DNA of 9,041 bases from Chrysiogenia bacterium (GCA_020434085.1 JAGRBM010000007.1:1-9041); one strand, 5' to 3'. Counted from the first letter of the stretch, positions 1 through 6,526 are shown. Numbers and translations are program-made. The notes: generated from the sequence alone by a model not told the origin.

Positions 1-975
1 GTGCCGGCCACCGGCGTCCTGACCGTCGCCCCGGTCGCGACCACGAGTTACGCACTCTATTGCTCCGACAGCGAAGAAGCCGACTTTGCGCAGACCCTGG
101 TACTGGTGCTGCCGAGCGCCGCGCCCTGGACCGAAGAGTCGCCGATGGCGAGCCCCGGCGCGCGAAGCGGCCACGCGATGGCCTTCGACGGCGAGAAGAT
201 CATTCTCTTCGGCGGTGACGACGGCGCGCTGCAAAACGACACCTGGAGCTGGGACGGTGCCACCTGGGTGAGCGAATCCCCAATGACCAGCCCTCCTGCA
301 CGCGCCGGCCACGCCATGGCGCGCACGAGCGGCGGGGTGCTCCTATTCGGCGGCGAGGACGGTTCGGGTCCACGAAACGATACCTGGCTCTGGGACGGCG
401 ATGACTGGACGCAGCTCTCCCCGGCGAACGTGCCGCCGGCCCGCGCCGCACATGCGATGGCCCGGGACGGGGGAAGCATCGTGCTCTTTGGCGGAGAGGG
501 AAGCGGCGGCCTGCTCGGCGATACCTGGCGCTGGGACGGCAACAACTGGAACGCGCTGCCGGGCCCCTCGCCCAGCGCGCGCGCCGACGCGCAGCTCTCC
601 TACGACGTCCAGTCAGGCGACTTGCAGCTTCTGGGCGGGCGCACCGCAAGCGCAGTGCTTGGCGACCGCTGGACGCTCACGCCGCTGGGCTGGCGGCTCT
701 CCTCGATCGTGCCGACCATCCGGCTTGCCGATGCCGCCGTGGCCAGCGACGGCATTCAGGTGCTGCTCGTGGGCGGCGATTATGGCCAGGGCCTCAGCGA
801 CGCCACCTTGCTCGGCGCGTCGGGCACCTACCGCGCCATCCCCGACACCATCGCCGCACCCGGCGCGCGCCAGGGCGCGGCCGCTGCCTATGATTCCGTG
901 CTCGACGAGCTCGTCCTCTTCGGCGGCGACAGCGGCACCGCCGATCTGGGTGACACCTGGACCTGGGTCCCCTGA
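1..975 (+). CDS. Kelch-repeat secreted/surface protein, 5'-truncated by window edge
   Basis: The frame is open from base 1 and stops with TGA at 973-975. The GTG at base 1 is probably an internal Val, because residues 1-38 (VPATGVLTVAPVATTSYALYC) look like the end of an Ig-like or beta-sandwich module rather than a signal peptide. Six kelch-type repeats follow at about residues 53-90, 99-136, 146-183, 191-231, 240-277 and 287-324. Blades 1-3 and 6 carry the LFGG doublet and the D-T-W-x-W signature; blades 4 and 5 are degenerate (LLGG, LVGG) and lack the second Trp. Six blades are enough for a closed beta-propeller. Kelch propellers mediate protein or carbohydrate binding, and here an extracellular role is inferred from the Ig-like lead-in. 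The partner is unknown. It is transcribed away from everything downstream and closed by the terminator at 999-1031. Confidence 0.85.
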   Translation: MPATGVLTVAPVATTSYALYCSDSEEADFAQTLVLVLPSAAPWTEESPMASPGARSGHAMAFDGEKIILFGGDDGALQNDTWSWDGATWVSESPMTSPPARAGHAMARTSGGVLLFGGEDGSGPRNDTWLWDGDDWTQLSPANVPPARAAHAMARDGGSIVLFGGEGSGGLLGDTWRWDGNNWNALPGPSPSARADAQLSYDVQSGDLQLLGGRTASAVLGDRWTLTPLGWRLSSIVPTIRLADAAVASDGIQVLLVGGDYGQGLSDATLLGASGTYRAIPDTIAAPGARQGAAAAYDSVLDELVLFGGDSGTADLGDTWTWVP

Positions 976-998
976 TTTTTTTTCAAACAGCGAAGCCC

Positions 999-1031
999 AA
1001 AAACGGGCCCCATTCGGGGCCCTTTTTTTTT
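999..1031 (+). terminator. Intrinsic terminator of the kelch gene
   Basis: A perfect 7-bp stem GGGCCCC (1005-1011) / GGGGCCC (1016-1022) with loop ATTC is followed directly by nine T (1023-1031). Five A (999-1003) precede the stem, so the hairpin can be extended by A-U pairs and may also work on the opposite strand. It lies 24 nt after the kelch stop codon. Confidence 0.92.
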
Positions 1032-1100
1032 GTGACAATGTGCGGGTCATCTCGGTCCATCTTGGGTCATTACAGGTCAAAGCGGGTCATCTTGGGTCAC
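1031..1100. mobile_element. Candidate solitary IS21-family terminus (six tandem GGTCA decamers)
   Basis: After a TGTGACAATG start at 1031, six 10-bp units run without a gap from 1041 to 1100. Most end in GGGTCAT or a close variant; the units at 1051 (GGTCCAT) and 1071 (AGGTCAA) are the most diverged. Units at 1061 and 1091 are CTTGGGTCA plus T/C, and units at 1041 and 1081 share GCGGGTCAT. Known biology: IS21-family insertion sequences start with TG and carry several short internal repeats at each end, often of the GGTCA/TGACC type, bound by the IstA transposase. No istA/istB reading frame and no opposite-facing end is present here, so this would be a relic or solo end. A phased operator for an unknown regulator would look similar. 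Confidence 0.4.
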
Positions 1101-1124
1101 GGGCGGTTGCGCGGCAAAGAGAAA

Positions 1125-1144
1125 GCCTCACAATAAAGTGAGGC
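1125..1144 (-). terminator. Small hairpin, possible minus-strand terminator
   Basis: Perfect 7-bp stem GCCTCAC (1125-1131) / GTGAGGC (1138-1144) with loop AATAAA. On the minus strand it is followed by TTTCTCTTTG, a weak U-tract; on the plus strand it is followed by GC-rich sequence. No minus-strand gene in the window needs terminating here, so it may be a leftover of a rearranged locus. Confidence 0.35.
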
Positions 1145-1153
1145 GCCCACCGC

Positions 1154-1292
1154 CCCTGCTCCCCCCTCGGGGGAGCTGTTACCGAAGGTGACTGAGGGGG
1201 TGGTCGAGGCTGCACGCCGCAGCGCTGATCGCCGTCTGCACGACCCCCTCAGTCCGGCGTTGCCGGACAGCTCCCCCGGAGGGGGAGCAGGG
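1154..1292. repeat. Nested palindromic repeat, copy 1 (139 bp)
   Basis: Terminal 12-bp arms CCCTGCTCCCCC (1154-1165) and GGGGGAGCAGGG (1281-1292) are perfect inverted repeats. Inside, GGGGGAGCTG pairs with CAGCTCCCCC and CTGAGGGGGT with ACCCCCTCAG. Two side hairpins sit at mirrored positions: GTTACC-GAA-GGTGAC near 1178-1192 and GTCCGGC-GTT-GCCGGAC near 1252-1268. The centre (about 1203-1240) is not shared with copy 2. No transposase and no clear target duplication are visible. The layout fits a MITE/REP-like dispersed palindrome; similar CTCCCCC...ACTGAGGGGGT modules occur in unrelated bacterial genomes from general recollection, not checked here. Confidence 0.85.
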
Positions 1293-1311
1293 AAGGAACG
1301 ATTTTACGCAC

Positions 1312-1980
1312 ATGGACACCCGCCAACTCGCCCGCAACCTCCTCGAAGAATTCGCGACAACGCGCGGCCCGCTGATGCGCAATCCCGCGTGGGCGGTGAT
1401 GCGCGCGGTGGCGCTGGCCATGGTGGCGCAGATCTCCCGCGGCTCGCGAAGCGCGAACCTTCGCGTCCTGGCCGCCACGACGCTGGGCGTTCACACGAGA
1501 GCGGCGCGCGCCAAGCGCGGGGCCAGCAAGAAAGAGTGGGCGACCGCCAGCGCGCTATTTGCCGACGTGGTGCGGCTGGCGGTGTCGCAGGCGGATGAGC
1601 AGACAAAGCGCGAAGCGCTGGTGGAACTGCTCGGTCGCCACGAGCGCAATGATGAGACCGATGCATTCGATCACTACCTGAACTGGCTTCCGACGGCGAG
1701 CATCTTCCTGGCGTTGCTCGAGAGCCCCGCGCCGCTGCAACTCCAGGCTGCCCGGTGGATTCTCTCGCGGAGCCGGGCGCTGGCCGAGAGAGTTGGCTAC
1801 GGAAAAACAACCATCCCTGCTCCCCCTGCGGGGGAGCTGTCCCCGAAGGGGACTGAGGGGGTGCCGGGAGCTGCGCAAAAGAAATCCGATCGCCCTGCCG
1901 CGACCCCCTCAGCCGCCTTCGGCGGCAGCTCCCCCGGAGGGGGAGCAGGGATGGAGCTGCGCTCACGGCCGCCGCCGTGA
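1312..1980 (+). CDS. Unrecognised alpha-helical protein with repeat-derived C-terminus
   Basis: 222 codons from ATG at 1312 to TGA at 1978-1980. GGAAGGA at 1291-1297, at the edge of repeat copy 1, is a possible ribosome site although the 14-nt spacing is long. Codon use is strongly GC3 through about residue 163, which supports a real gene. Residues 1-163 are Ala/Leu/Arg/Glu-rich and predicted helical, with no signal peptide or long membrane segment and no motif I recognise. Residues 168-213 are encoded by repeat copy 2 and turn into low-complexity Pro/Gly/Ala sequence (for example SSPGGGAG), so the native C-terminus was probably replaced when the repeat inserted. The gene lies alone between two repeat copies; it ends 161 bp before the WD40 gene. 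Function unknown; it may be a truncated relic. Confidence 0.65.
   Translation: MDTRQLARNLLEEFATTRGPLMRNPAWAVMRAVALAMVAQISRGSRSANLRVLAATTLGVHTRAARAKRGASKKEWATASALFADVVRLAVSQADEQTKREALVELLGRHERNDETDAFDHYLNWLPTASIFLALLESPAPLQLQAARWILSRSRALAERVGYGKTTIPAPPAGELSPKGTEGVPGAAQKKSDRPAATPSAAFGGSSPGGGAGMELRSRPPP
1811..1954. repeat. Nested palindromic repeat, copy 2
   Basis: Core 1815-1950 (136 bp) matches copy 1 in the same orientation. Its perfect terminal inverted repeat is longer, 16 bp: CCATCCCTGCTCCCCC (1811-1826) against GGGGGAGCAGGGATGG (1939-1954). Side hairpins are GTCCCC-GAA-GGGGAC and GCCGCC-TTC-GGCGGC at the positions equivalent to those of copy 1, with different bases but intact pairing. 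The central spacer differs completely from copy 1. It is read in frame as the tail of the gene that starts at 1312. Confidence 0.88.
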
Positions 1981-2085
1981 TGCGCATCTTCACCGGCAGA
2001 AAAAAATATTTGGAAACTGTAAACGAGATTGGAGAAGCAAAAACGAAGCAGAGCGACAAGCCGCCAGAACCCGCCGGGGCCCGGG

Positions 2086-2113
2086 TTGACTTGCACGCGC
2101 GAGGGCGTACCTT
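2086..2113 (+). promoter_or_regulatory. Sigma70-type promoter of the WD40 lipoprotein gene
   Basis: TTGACT (2086-2091) is a near-consensus -35, followed after 16 bp by TACCTT (2108-2113) as a weaker -10, about 30 bp before the start codon. The -35 overlaps an inverted repeat AACCCG (2068-2073) / CGGGTT (2082-2087) that could act as an operator. The upstream 1981-2060 stretch is A-rich with no gene. Confidence 0.5.
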
Positions 2114-2141
2114 TTCGCTCACACGATGGAGGACGCAGCTC

Positions 2142-3170
2142 ATGCGCAAGTGGCTTTCGGGACTTTTGGTGTTGGCGATGCTGGCCGGGTTCTCCGGCTG
2201 CAGTTCCTGTGATCGCGACAAGAAGCCGTCCGAGGGCGCGGCAAAGAGTGAGGCGACGCCGGCCGAGCCGGAGGTCGTGGCGGCGCCGGATTTCGGCGGC
2301 TCGCACGTGCTCGAAGGGCACACCGACCGCATCACCTGCATCGCGCTCTCGCCCGATGGAAAGCTGCTGGCTTCGGCGTCCTGGGACAAGACGATCCGCA
2401 TCTGGGACGTCGCAAAGGCGGAACTCGTGACCGAGCTGACCGGCCATGAGGACAAGGTGGAATCGGTGGCGTGGTCGAGTGATGGCAAGTGGCTGGCCAG
2501 CGGGAGCTGGGACCAGAGCGTGCGGCTCTGGGATACCTCCGACTGGCAACAGATCGCGACCTTCTCGGGGCCTCCGGGGCGGGGACTCATTGTCGCCTTC
2601 GCGCCGACGGGCTCGCTGATGGCCTATGGCGGGCGCAACGGGAAACTCTTCCTCTATGACGCGGCGACGCGCGAGGAACTCAAGGTCTTCGACGCCCATG
2701 CCGGGCCGATCACTGGCATCGCCTTCTCGCCCAAGGGCCGCATCCTCGCCAGCTCGGGTGAGGACAAGACGATTCAGCTCTTCGATCTGCAGAAGCTCGA
2801 GAAGGAAGGCACCATCGGCGCCAAGGACGGGCACAGCCAGTGGCTCAGCTCGGTGAGTTTCTCGCCCGACGGGCGCTACGTGGTGAGCGGCAGCGGCGAT
2901 TCGACGGCAAAGATCTGGGACGTGGCGACCGGCGAGGAAGTGCGCACCCTTGAAGGGCACAAGGGCTGGGTCTTCTCCTCGGCCTTTACGCCCGACGGCC
3001 AGCTCATTGCCACCGGGGCCAACGACAATGAAGTGATCGTGTGGGACTTCAATACGGGCAAGGAAGTTGCCCGCCGCTCCCAGCACAAGGACTGGGTCTT
3101 CGACGTGGCCTTCTCGCCCGACGGCAACACGCTCTACAGCGCGGGCAAGGACAACGTGATTCGGTACTAG
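2142..3170 (+). CDS. Seven-bladed WD40-repeat lipoprotein
   Basis: ATG 2142 is chosen because GGAGGA (2128-2133) lies 8 nt upstream and the protein then begins with a clean signal peptide ([20 protein letters not shown]). The lipobox-like FSGC puts the lipidated Cys at residue 20, followed by a charged, flexible linker to about residue 53. Seven WD40 units follow, starting at about residues 60, 102, 144, 186, 231, 273 and 315. Units 1, 2, 5 and 6 end in the classic (I/L/V)WD; units 3 and 4 end in LYD and LFD. Unit 7 stops at VIRY before its WD dipeptide, so the last strand must come from the N-terminal HVLEG segment in the usual velcro closure, or be missing. WD40 propellers are scaffolds; an exposed role on an inner or outer membrane is inferred and no catalytic domain is present. 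Its stop codon overlaps that of the convergent gene. Confidence 0.9.
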   Translation: MRKWLSGLLVLAMLAGFSGCSSCDRDKKPSEGAAKSEATPAEPEVVAAPDFGGSHVLEGHTDRITCIALSPDGKLLASASWDKTIRIWDVAKAELVTELTGHEDKVESVAWSSDGKWLASGSWDQSVRLWDTSDWQQIATFSGPPGRGLIVAFAPTGSLMAYGGRNGKLFLYDAATREELKVFDAHAGPITGIAFSPKGRILASSGEDKTIQLFDLQKLEKEGTIGAKDGHSQWLSSVSFSPDGRYVVSGSGDSTAKIWDVATGEEVRTLEGHKGWVFSSAFTPDGQLIATGANDNEVIVWDFNTGKEVARRSQHKDWVFDVAFSPDGNTLYSAGKDNVIRY

Positions 3171-3832
3171 GGAAGCAGCACGCCGTCGACTTCGGCTTCG
3201 TGGGCGAGCACGTTCGTCAGCGTGAGCGTGTAGTCGAGCCCGACATTGGCCGTGTCGTCGGCGGCGGTGCAGTCGACTCCGCCCAGGGTGATGGTGCCGC
3301 TGGTCTGGTAGAGCTCGTTGGGCGCCGGGCGCGCGAGCGGAATGCCGGTGTCGGTAAAAGTCAGAGTGGCGGTGATCGTGGCCGGCGTCATGTAGGTCGC
3401 GGTGTTCGTGAGAACCGGAATGCCGTTCGTTAAGGTGCCGGTGAAATCGCCCGACGTAATCGCCGCGGTACCGGACATGCCCAGATTCGCATCGTCGACA
3501 ACGGGCGGACCCACTTCGACAAAACCCGCTTCGCCCGCGATCTCCAGAATCATGGCCGTGCCGTTCCCGTAGGCGATGAGCAGGAAACGCTCGTTCGCGT
3601 CGTCGAGGCGAATGGCGTTGCCGGTGACGTCCTGTTCGGGCGCGGGATCGGAGAGGATGGCGCCCAGGTTGTAGAGGCCCTCGCAGAAGGAGGGGTCATA
3701 GATGCCGTCGGGACCGCTCGCGGCGTCGGAATCCAGGCTCACCGAGCCGGCGAAGAAATCGCGCCCCTCGCCCGCGCAGGAGGCGGCGGCGACAAGGACG
3801 GTGATGATCAGGAGCTTGCGCAGCGCTTTCAT
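3167..3832 (-). CDS. Putative lipoprotein of unknown function
   Basis: 221 aa from ATG at 3832 to TAG at 3169-3167. The start is placed by the signal peptide [19 protein letters not shown], with a lipobox-like AASC and lipidated Cys at residue 19; in-frame extension upstream gives non-signal-like Arg/Trp-rich sequence and overlaps the permease gene. There is no convincing Shine-Dalgarno. The mature part is Thr/Ala/Asp/Gly-rich and predicted beta-rich, with alternating short hydrophobic strands in residues 140-221 (for example [14 protein letters not shown] and YTLTLTNVL), and two further Cys (about 50 and 197) that could form a disulfide. I recognise no family. It lies 46 bp downstream of the TauE-like gene on the same strand, so co-transcription is plausible. 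Confidence 0.75.
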   Translation of the reverse strand: MKALRKLLIITVLVAAASCAGEGRDFFAGSVSLDSDAASGPDGIYDPSFCEGLYNLGAILSDPAPEQDVTGNAIRLDDANERFLLIAYGNGTAMILEIAGEAGFVEVGPPVVDDANLGMSGTAAITSGDFTGTLTNGIPVLTNTATYMTPATITATLTFTDTGIPLARPAPNELYQTSGTITLGGVDCTAADDTANVGLDYTLTLTNVLAHEAEVDGVLLP

Positions 3833-3878
3833 GGCAGTTCGTGTAGCACGCCCCCGCGGCGCCTGCCACTGGCGGCCC

Positions 3879-4664
3879 CTAGCCCATGACCAGCGGGCCG
3901 AAGCGCCGCCAGAGCAGAACCGAGCAGGCCAGCACCACGCAGCCAAAGAGGATCCAGCGCAGGGTGTCGGCCTTTGCATCGAGCGCAAAGCGCACCCCAA
4001 GGCGCGAGCCCACGATGGTGGCAACGGCCAGCACCGCGCCGGGCACCCACAGCACCTTGCCCGCCAGCAGGAAGACCGCCAGCGGGACGATGCCGAACAT
4101 GCCGGAGATGGCGATCTTGAGCGCGTTGGCCCGCACCAGGTCGTAGCGCAGCACCGCGCCGAGCACGAGCAGCGAGAGATAGCCCACGCCCGCCTGCGCG
4201 AAGCCGCCGTAGAGTCCTACGAGGAAGAGGTAGAAGATGGCAACGGGCTTTTCCTGCACTGTCAGGTTGAGCACGGCTTCGGTGGGTGCAATGGCCTTGG
4301 GCCGCAGCGCCAGCACGGCGGCCATGGCCAGCATGGCAAAGAGCAGCAGGGGTTCGAGTAGCTTTGGATCGATCCACGTAGCGGTGAGTGAGCCGATGAG
4401 CGAGCCGAAGGCCGCCGGCGCCAGGATGCTCACCGCGGCCTTGGAGTCGAACTTGCCCGCGCCGTGGAAACCCATGACCGTGGAGGCCGACTGGGCCAGC
4501 ACGCTGATGCGGTTGGTGCCGTTGGCGAAATCGGCGGGCATCCCCAGCAGGATGAGCGCCGGCAGGGTGAGCAGCGAGCCGCCGCCCGCGAGCGTATTGA
4601 TGAAGCCAGATCCCACCCCGGCCGCGACGAGAAGGACGATATTGAGGGGGCTGAGGTCGTACAT
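3879..4664 (-). CDS. TauE/SafE-family (DUF81) membrane permease
   Basis: 261 aa, the usual size for this family. ATG 4664 is chosen over an upstream in-frame start because AAAGG sits 7 nt before it and the protein then begins at a first hydrophobic segment. The N-terminal repeat shows GSGFINTLAGGGSLLTLPAL (about residues 18-37), and the second half repeats the pattern as GLYGGFAQAGVGYLSLLVL (about 150-168); this inverted two-repeat layout is typical of TauE/SafE proteins. Seven to eight hydrophobic membrane segments are visible, ending in WILFGCVVLACSVLLW. Family members export or import sulfite, sulfoacetate, or other small organic and inorganic anions; the substrate cannot be read from this sequence. 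It is divergent from the VOC gene and probably co-transcribed with the downstream lipoprotein gene. Confidence 0.9.
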   Translation of the reverse strand: MYDLSPLNIVLLVAAGVGSGFINTLAGGGSLLTLPALILLGMPADFANGTNRISVLAQSASTVMGFHGAGKFDSKAAVSILAPAAFGSLIGSLTATWIDPKLLEPLLLFAMLAMAAVLALRPKAIAPTEAVLNLTVQEKPVAIFYLFLVGLYGGFAQAGVGYLSLLVLGAVLRYDLVRANALKIAISGMFGIVPLAVFLLAGKVLWVPGAVLAVATIVGSRLGVRFALDAKADTLRWILFGCVVLACSVLLWRRFGPLVMG

Positions 4665-4729
4665 GGCTGCCTTTTCAGGGGAGTCCCGCCGGTGCGGGGC
4701 GCGCCCAGCATGAACCTGTAACGCAGCCC

Positions 4730-4758
4730 TCGACAAGCGGCCCGCCTGCCTATTAGCA
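4730..4758 (+). promoter_or_regulatory. Candidate promoter of the VOC gene
   Basis: TCGACA (4730-4735) matches the -35 consensus at five of six positions. TATTAGCAT follows, giving a -10 either at TATTAG (15-bp spacer) or TTAGCA (17-bp spacer). It lies in the divergent interval between the permease and the VOC gene, about 60 bp before the start codon. Confidence 0.4.
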
Positions 4759-4764
4759 TGAAAC

Positions 4765-4778
4765 TGACGGGCCTGTCA
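4765..4778. promoter_or_regulatory. Possible operator palindrome
   Basis: TGACGGGCCTGTCA is a 14-bp dyad with a single mismatched pair, positioned just after the predicted transcription start of the VOC gene, where a repressor site would be expected. A chance dyad in GC-rich DNA is not excluded. Confidence 0.25.
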
Positions 4779-4816
4779 TTGTTTGGACGGGCACTTTGAA
4801 GACGAGGATTCCGACC

Positions 4817-5374
4817 ATGAGCCAGCACCCGAGCAGCACCACCCACGGCCTCCATCACGCGGCCTACACCTGCACCGATTCCGAGAAGACCTGGGACTTC
4901 TACGCCAACAAGCTCGGCTTCCCGCTCGTGCGCGTGGAGAACCACCTGCACGGCAAGGGCTGGTTCCGCCACTTCTTCTTCGACATCGGCGGCGGCGAGT
5001 GCCTGGCCTTTTTCGAGCTCCACCGCTGCGGCGAGAAGAGCGACGCCAAAACGCAGGTCTCCACCGCGCTGGGACTTCCCTTCTGGGCCAACCACATCTC
5101 GTTCACGCTCAAGACCATGGAAGAACTCGAAGCCATGAAGAAACGCTGCGCCGAAAAGGGCGTGCCCCGCGTCATCGAAGCCGACCACGACTGGGGAATC
5201 TCGCTTTATATGTGCGACCCCAACGGCATCATGGTGGAGTTCACCGTCACCACCAAACCGGACGAATTCGTCCAGAGCCCCGAAGAGGCGCTTCGCCTGC
5301 TGCGCCAGCCCTACGAAGAATTCGCCGATGACGTCCGCAAGGAAGCCAAGGACATCGCGCATATCGCGGTGTGA
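4817..5374 (+). CDS. VOC superfamily (glyoxalase/dioxygenase fold) enzyme
   Basis: 185 aa from ATG 4817, which has GAGGA at 4804-4808 (8-nt spacing); an in-frame TTG at 4796 lacks such a site. Two beta-alpha-beta-beta-beta modules are visible: GLHHAAYTCTDSEKTWDFYA (residues 11-30) and ANHISFTLKTMEELEAMKKR (91-110). Candidate metal ligands of the vicinal-oxygen-chelate type are His14, Glu67 (in LAFFEL), His93 (ANHISF) and Glu141 (IMVEF, after the CDPNG turn). DPNG followed by a beta strand ending in Glu is characteristic of this superfamily. A C-terminal helix of about 35 residues (from EEALRLL) extends past the fold. The reaction (lyase, isomerase or ring-cleaving dioxygenase) cannot be fixed from sequence alone. 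The gene precedes the ICL/PEPM lyase by 123 bp on the same strand, which hints at a shared pathway. Confidence 0.85.
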   Translation: MSQHPSSTTHGLHHAAYTCTDSEKTWDFYANKLGFPLVRVENHLHGKGWFRHFFFDIGGGECLAFFELHRCGEKSDAKTQVSTALGLPFWANHISFTLKTMEELEAMKKRCAEKGVPRVIEADHDWGISLYMCDPNGIMVEFTVTTKPDEFVQSPEEALRLLRQPYEEFADDVRKEAKDIAHIAV

Positions 5375-5382
5375 GTAAGAAA

Positions 5383-5449
5383 CTGTAGCGACAAGTACAG
5401 GAAAAAATCGGCGGCAGTGAGCGTGGCACTCGCCACACCGCTGCCGCCG
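5383..5449. other. Inverted repeats between VOC and lyase genes
   Basis: CTGTA (5383-5387) / TACAG (5396-5400) is followed by a larger stem CGGCGGCAG (5409-5417) / CTGCCGCCG (5441-5449), which encloses an inner GTGGC / GCCAC stem. On the plus strand there is no T-tract after it, so it is not a clear terminator of the VOC gene. On the minus strand it is followed by a run of six T, which resembles a terminator for an opposing transcript. It may instead be a transcript-processing or mRNA-stability structure. Confidence 0.4.
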
Positions 5450-5497
5450 GAGTATTTAGAGACGCATACCGTTGCGGAGCGCGCAGGAGAGCGAGCG

Positions 5498-6364
5498 ATG
5501 AGCAAACCCACGATTCACGAATTACTCAAGTCCGGCGGCCCGGTGGTCGGGCCCGGTGTCTATGACTGCATCAGCGCACGGCTGTGCGAGCGTGCGGGGT
5601 TTCCGATGGCTTTTCTCTCGGGCTACTGCCTCTCGGCCTCGCTGCTGGGGGAGCCGGACTTCGGGCTGCTCACGCAGACCCAGGTGCTCGAGGCGGCCGA
5701 CCGGATCGCCAATGCGGTGAACATTCCGCTCATCGTCGACATCGACACCGGTTACGGCAACGCCTTCAACGTGGAGAAGACCGTCGAGGCGCTCCTTCGC
5801 ATGGGTGCGGCGGGCTGCTTCCTTGAAGACCAGGTCTGGCCCAAGCGCTGCGGCCACATGGAGGGAAAGCGCGTCGTGGATCTCGATGAATACCTGCCCA
5901 AGCTGCGCGCCGCCTTGAAGACCCGCGAGGGCACGGGCTTTCACGTCACCGCCCGCACCGATTCGATTGCCGCCATCGGTTTCGATGAAGCCCTGAAGCG
6001 CGCGAAGATCTTTGCCGAAGAAGGCGCCGACGCCGTCTTCGTTGAGGCACCGCGCAGCATTGAGGAACTCCACGCCATCCGCGAGACCGTCCCGGCCGAA
6101 GTGACCGTCGTCGCCAACATGGTGGAGAACGGCAAGACCCCGCTGCTCAAGACGAGCGAGCTCTACCGCATGGGCTTCGGCCTCATCGCCGCGCCGGTCG
6201 CCGTGCTCTTTGCCGGCACGCAGGGAATGGAAGAGCTGCTCAAAACTCTCAAGCGCGACGAGACCACCCACGCCCGGCACGAACACATGTACCGCTTCGA
6301 CCAGATGGGCGAGCTCGTCGGCCTTCCCGAGCGCTACGAGCGCGAGAAGGCCTGGCTGAAATAG
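5498..6364 (+). CDS. Isocitrate lyase/PEP mutase-family C-C lyase (methylisocitrate or dimethylmalate lyase-like)
   Basis: 288 aa, typical of the PrpB / dimethylmalate lyase / carboxyphosphonoenolpyruvate mutase group. ATG 5498 is preceded by AGGAGA (5485-5490) at 7 nt; an upstream in-frame GTG has no such site. Diagnostic elements of the TIM barrel are LSGYCLSAS (40-48), VDIDTGYGN (80-88, Mg-binding Asp pair), LEDQVWPKRCGHMEGK (109-124) and TARTD (151-155). The KRCGH motif (116-120) keeps the catalytic Cys118 used as acid/base by lyases; true PEP phosphomutases lack it. The expected reaction is retro-aldol cleavage of a 2-hydroxy diacid or triacid to pyruvate or glyoxylate plus a second acid. 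PKRCGHMEGKRVV rather than the PrpB-type AKRCGHRPNK makes a dimethylmalate-type substrate at least as likely as methylisocitrate. No prpC or prpD neighbour is present. Confidence 0.9.
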   Translation: MSKPTIHELLKSGGPVVGPGVYDCISARLCERAGFPMAFLSGYCLSASLLGEPDFGLLTQTQVLEAADRIANAVNIPLIVDIDTGYGNAFNVEKTVEALLRMGAAGCFLEDQVWPKRCGHMEGKRVVDLDEYLPKLRAALKTREGTGFHVTARTDSIAAIGFDEALKRAKIFAEEGADAVFVEAPRSIEELHAIRETVPAEVTVVANMVENGKTPLLKTSELYRMGFGLIAAPVAVLFAGTQGMEELLKTLKRDETTHARHEHMYRFDQMGELVGLPERYEREKAWLK

Positions 6365-6438
6365 AAGCGTGAAGAGCTTGCACCGCGGCGAACTGATTTG
6401 TGCGGCATGATGGGCCCGAGGCCGGCAAGGGTTCTCAA

Positions 6439-6470
6439 CGTGCACGTGTTCGTGCACCTGCACGTGCACG
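6439..6470. repeat. GTGCAC-rich palindrome
   Basis: Perfect 10-bp arms CGTGCACGTG (6439-6448) and CACGTGCACG (6461-6470) surround a centred GTGCAC (6452-6457); only three base pairs on each side of it fail to match. The whole 32-bp block is thus a near-perfect dyad made of GTGCAC units. It lies in the non-coding spacer after the lyase gene. It may be a dispersed repeat or a protein-binding dyad. Confidence 0.6.
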
Positions 6471-6526
6471 CTGATCCAGCTGGAATCGGCGAAGGCGAGT
6501 CTCGGTCGCCAAGACCGCTCCGGCCT

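Noticed and set aside
57-649. Minus-strand frames opposite the kelch repeats
   Set aside because: Periodic shadows of the kelch repeats with no start signals.
1041-1100. CRISPR array
   Set aside because: The repeats are 10 bp, contiguous and without spacers; no cas genes are nearby.
1154-1292. Rho-independent terminator
   Set aside because: The long GC-rich arms are not followed by a T-tract on either strand, and the same structure recurs at 1815-1950.
1304-3086. Two minus-strand open frames of over 400 codons across the 1312 gene, the repeats and the WD40 gene
   Set aside because: They are antisense to genes with clear domains and good starts, lack ribosome sites and known motifs, and are rich in Arg/Pro/Ser/Ala as expected of shadows in GC-rich DNA. 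Repeated LLPLRGSC-like strings in them are only translations of the palindromic repeat.
4430-5362. Minus-strand frame of about 310 codons spanning the divergent promoter region
   Set aside because: It overlaps both the permease in another frame and the VOC gene on the other strand, both of which have family motifs.
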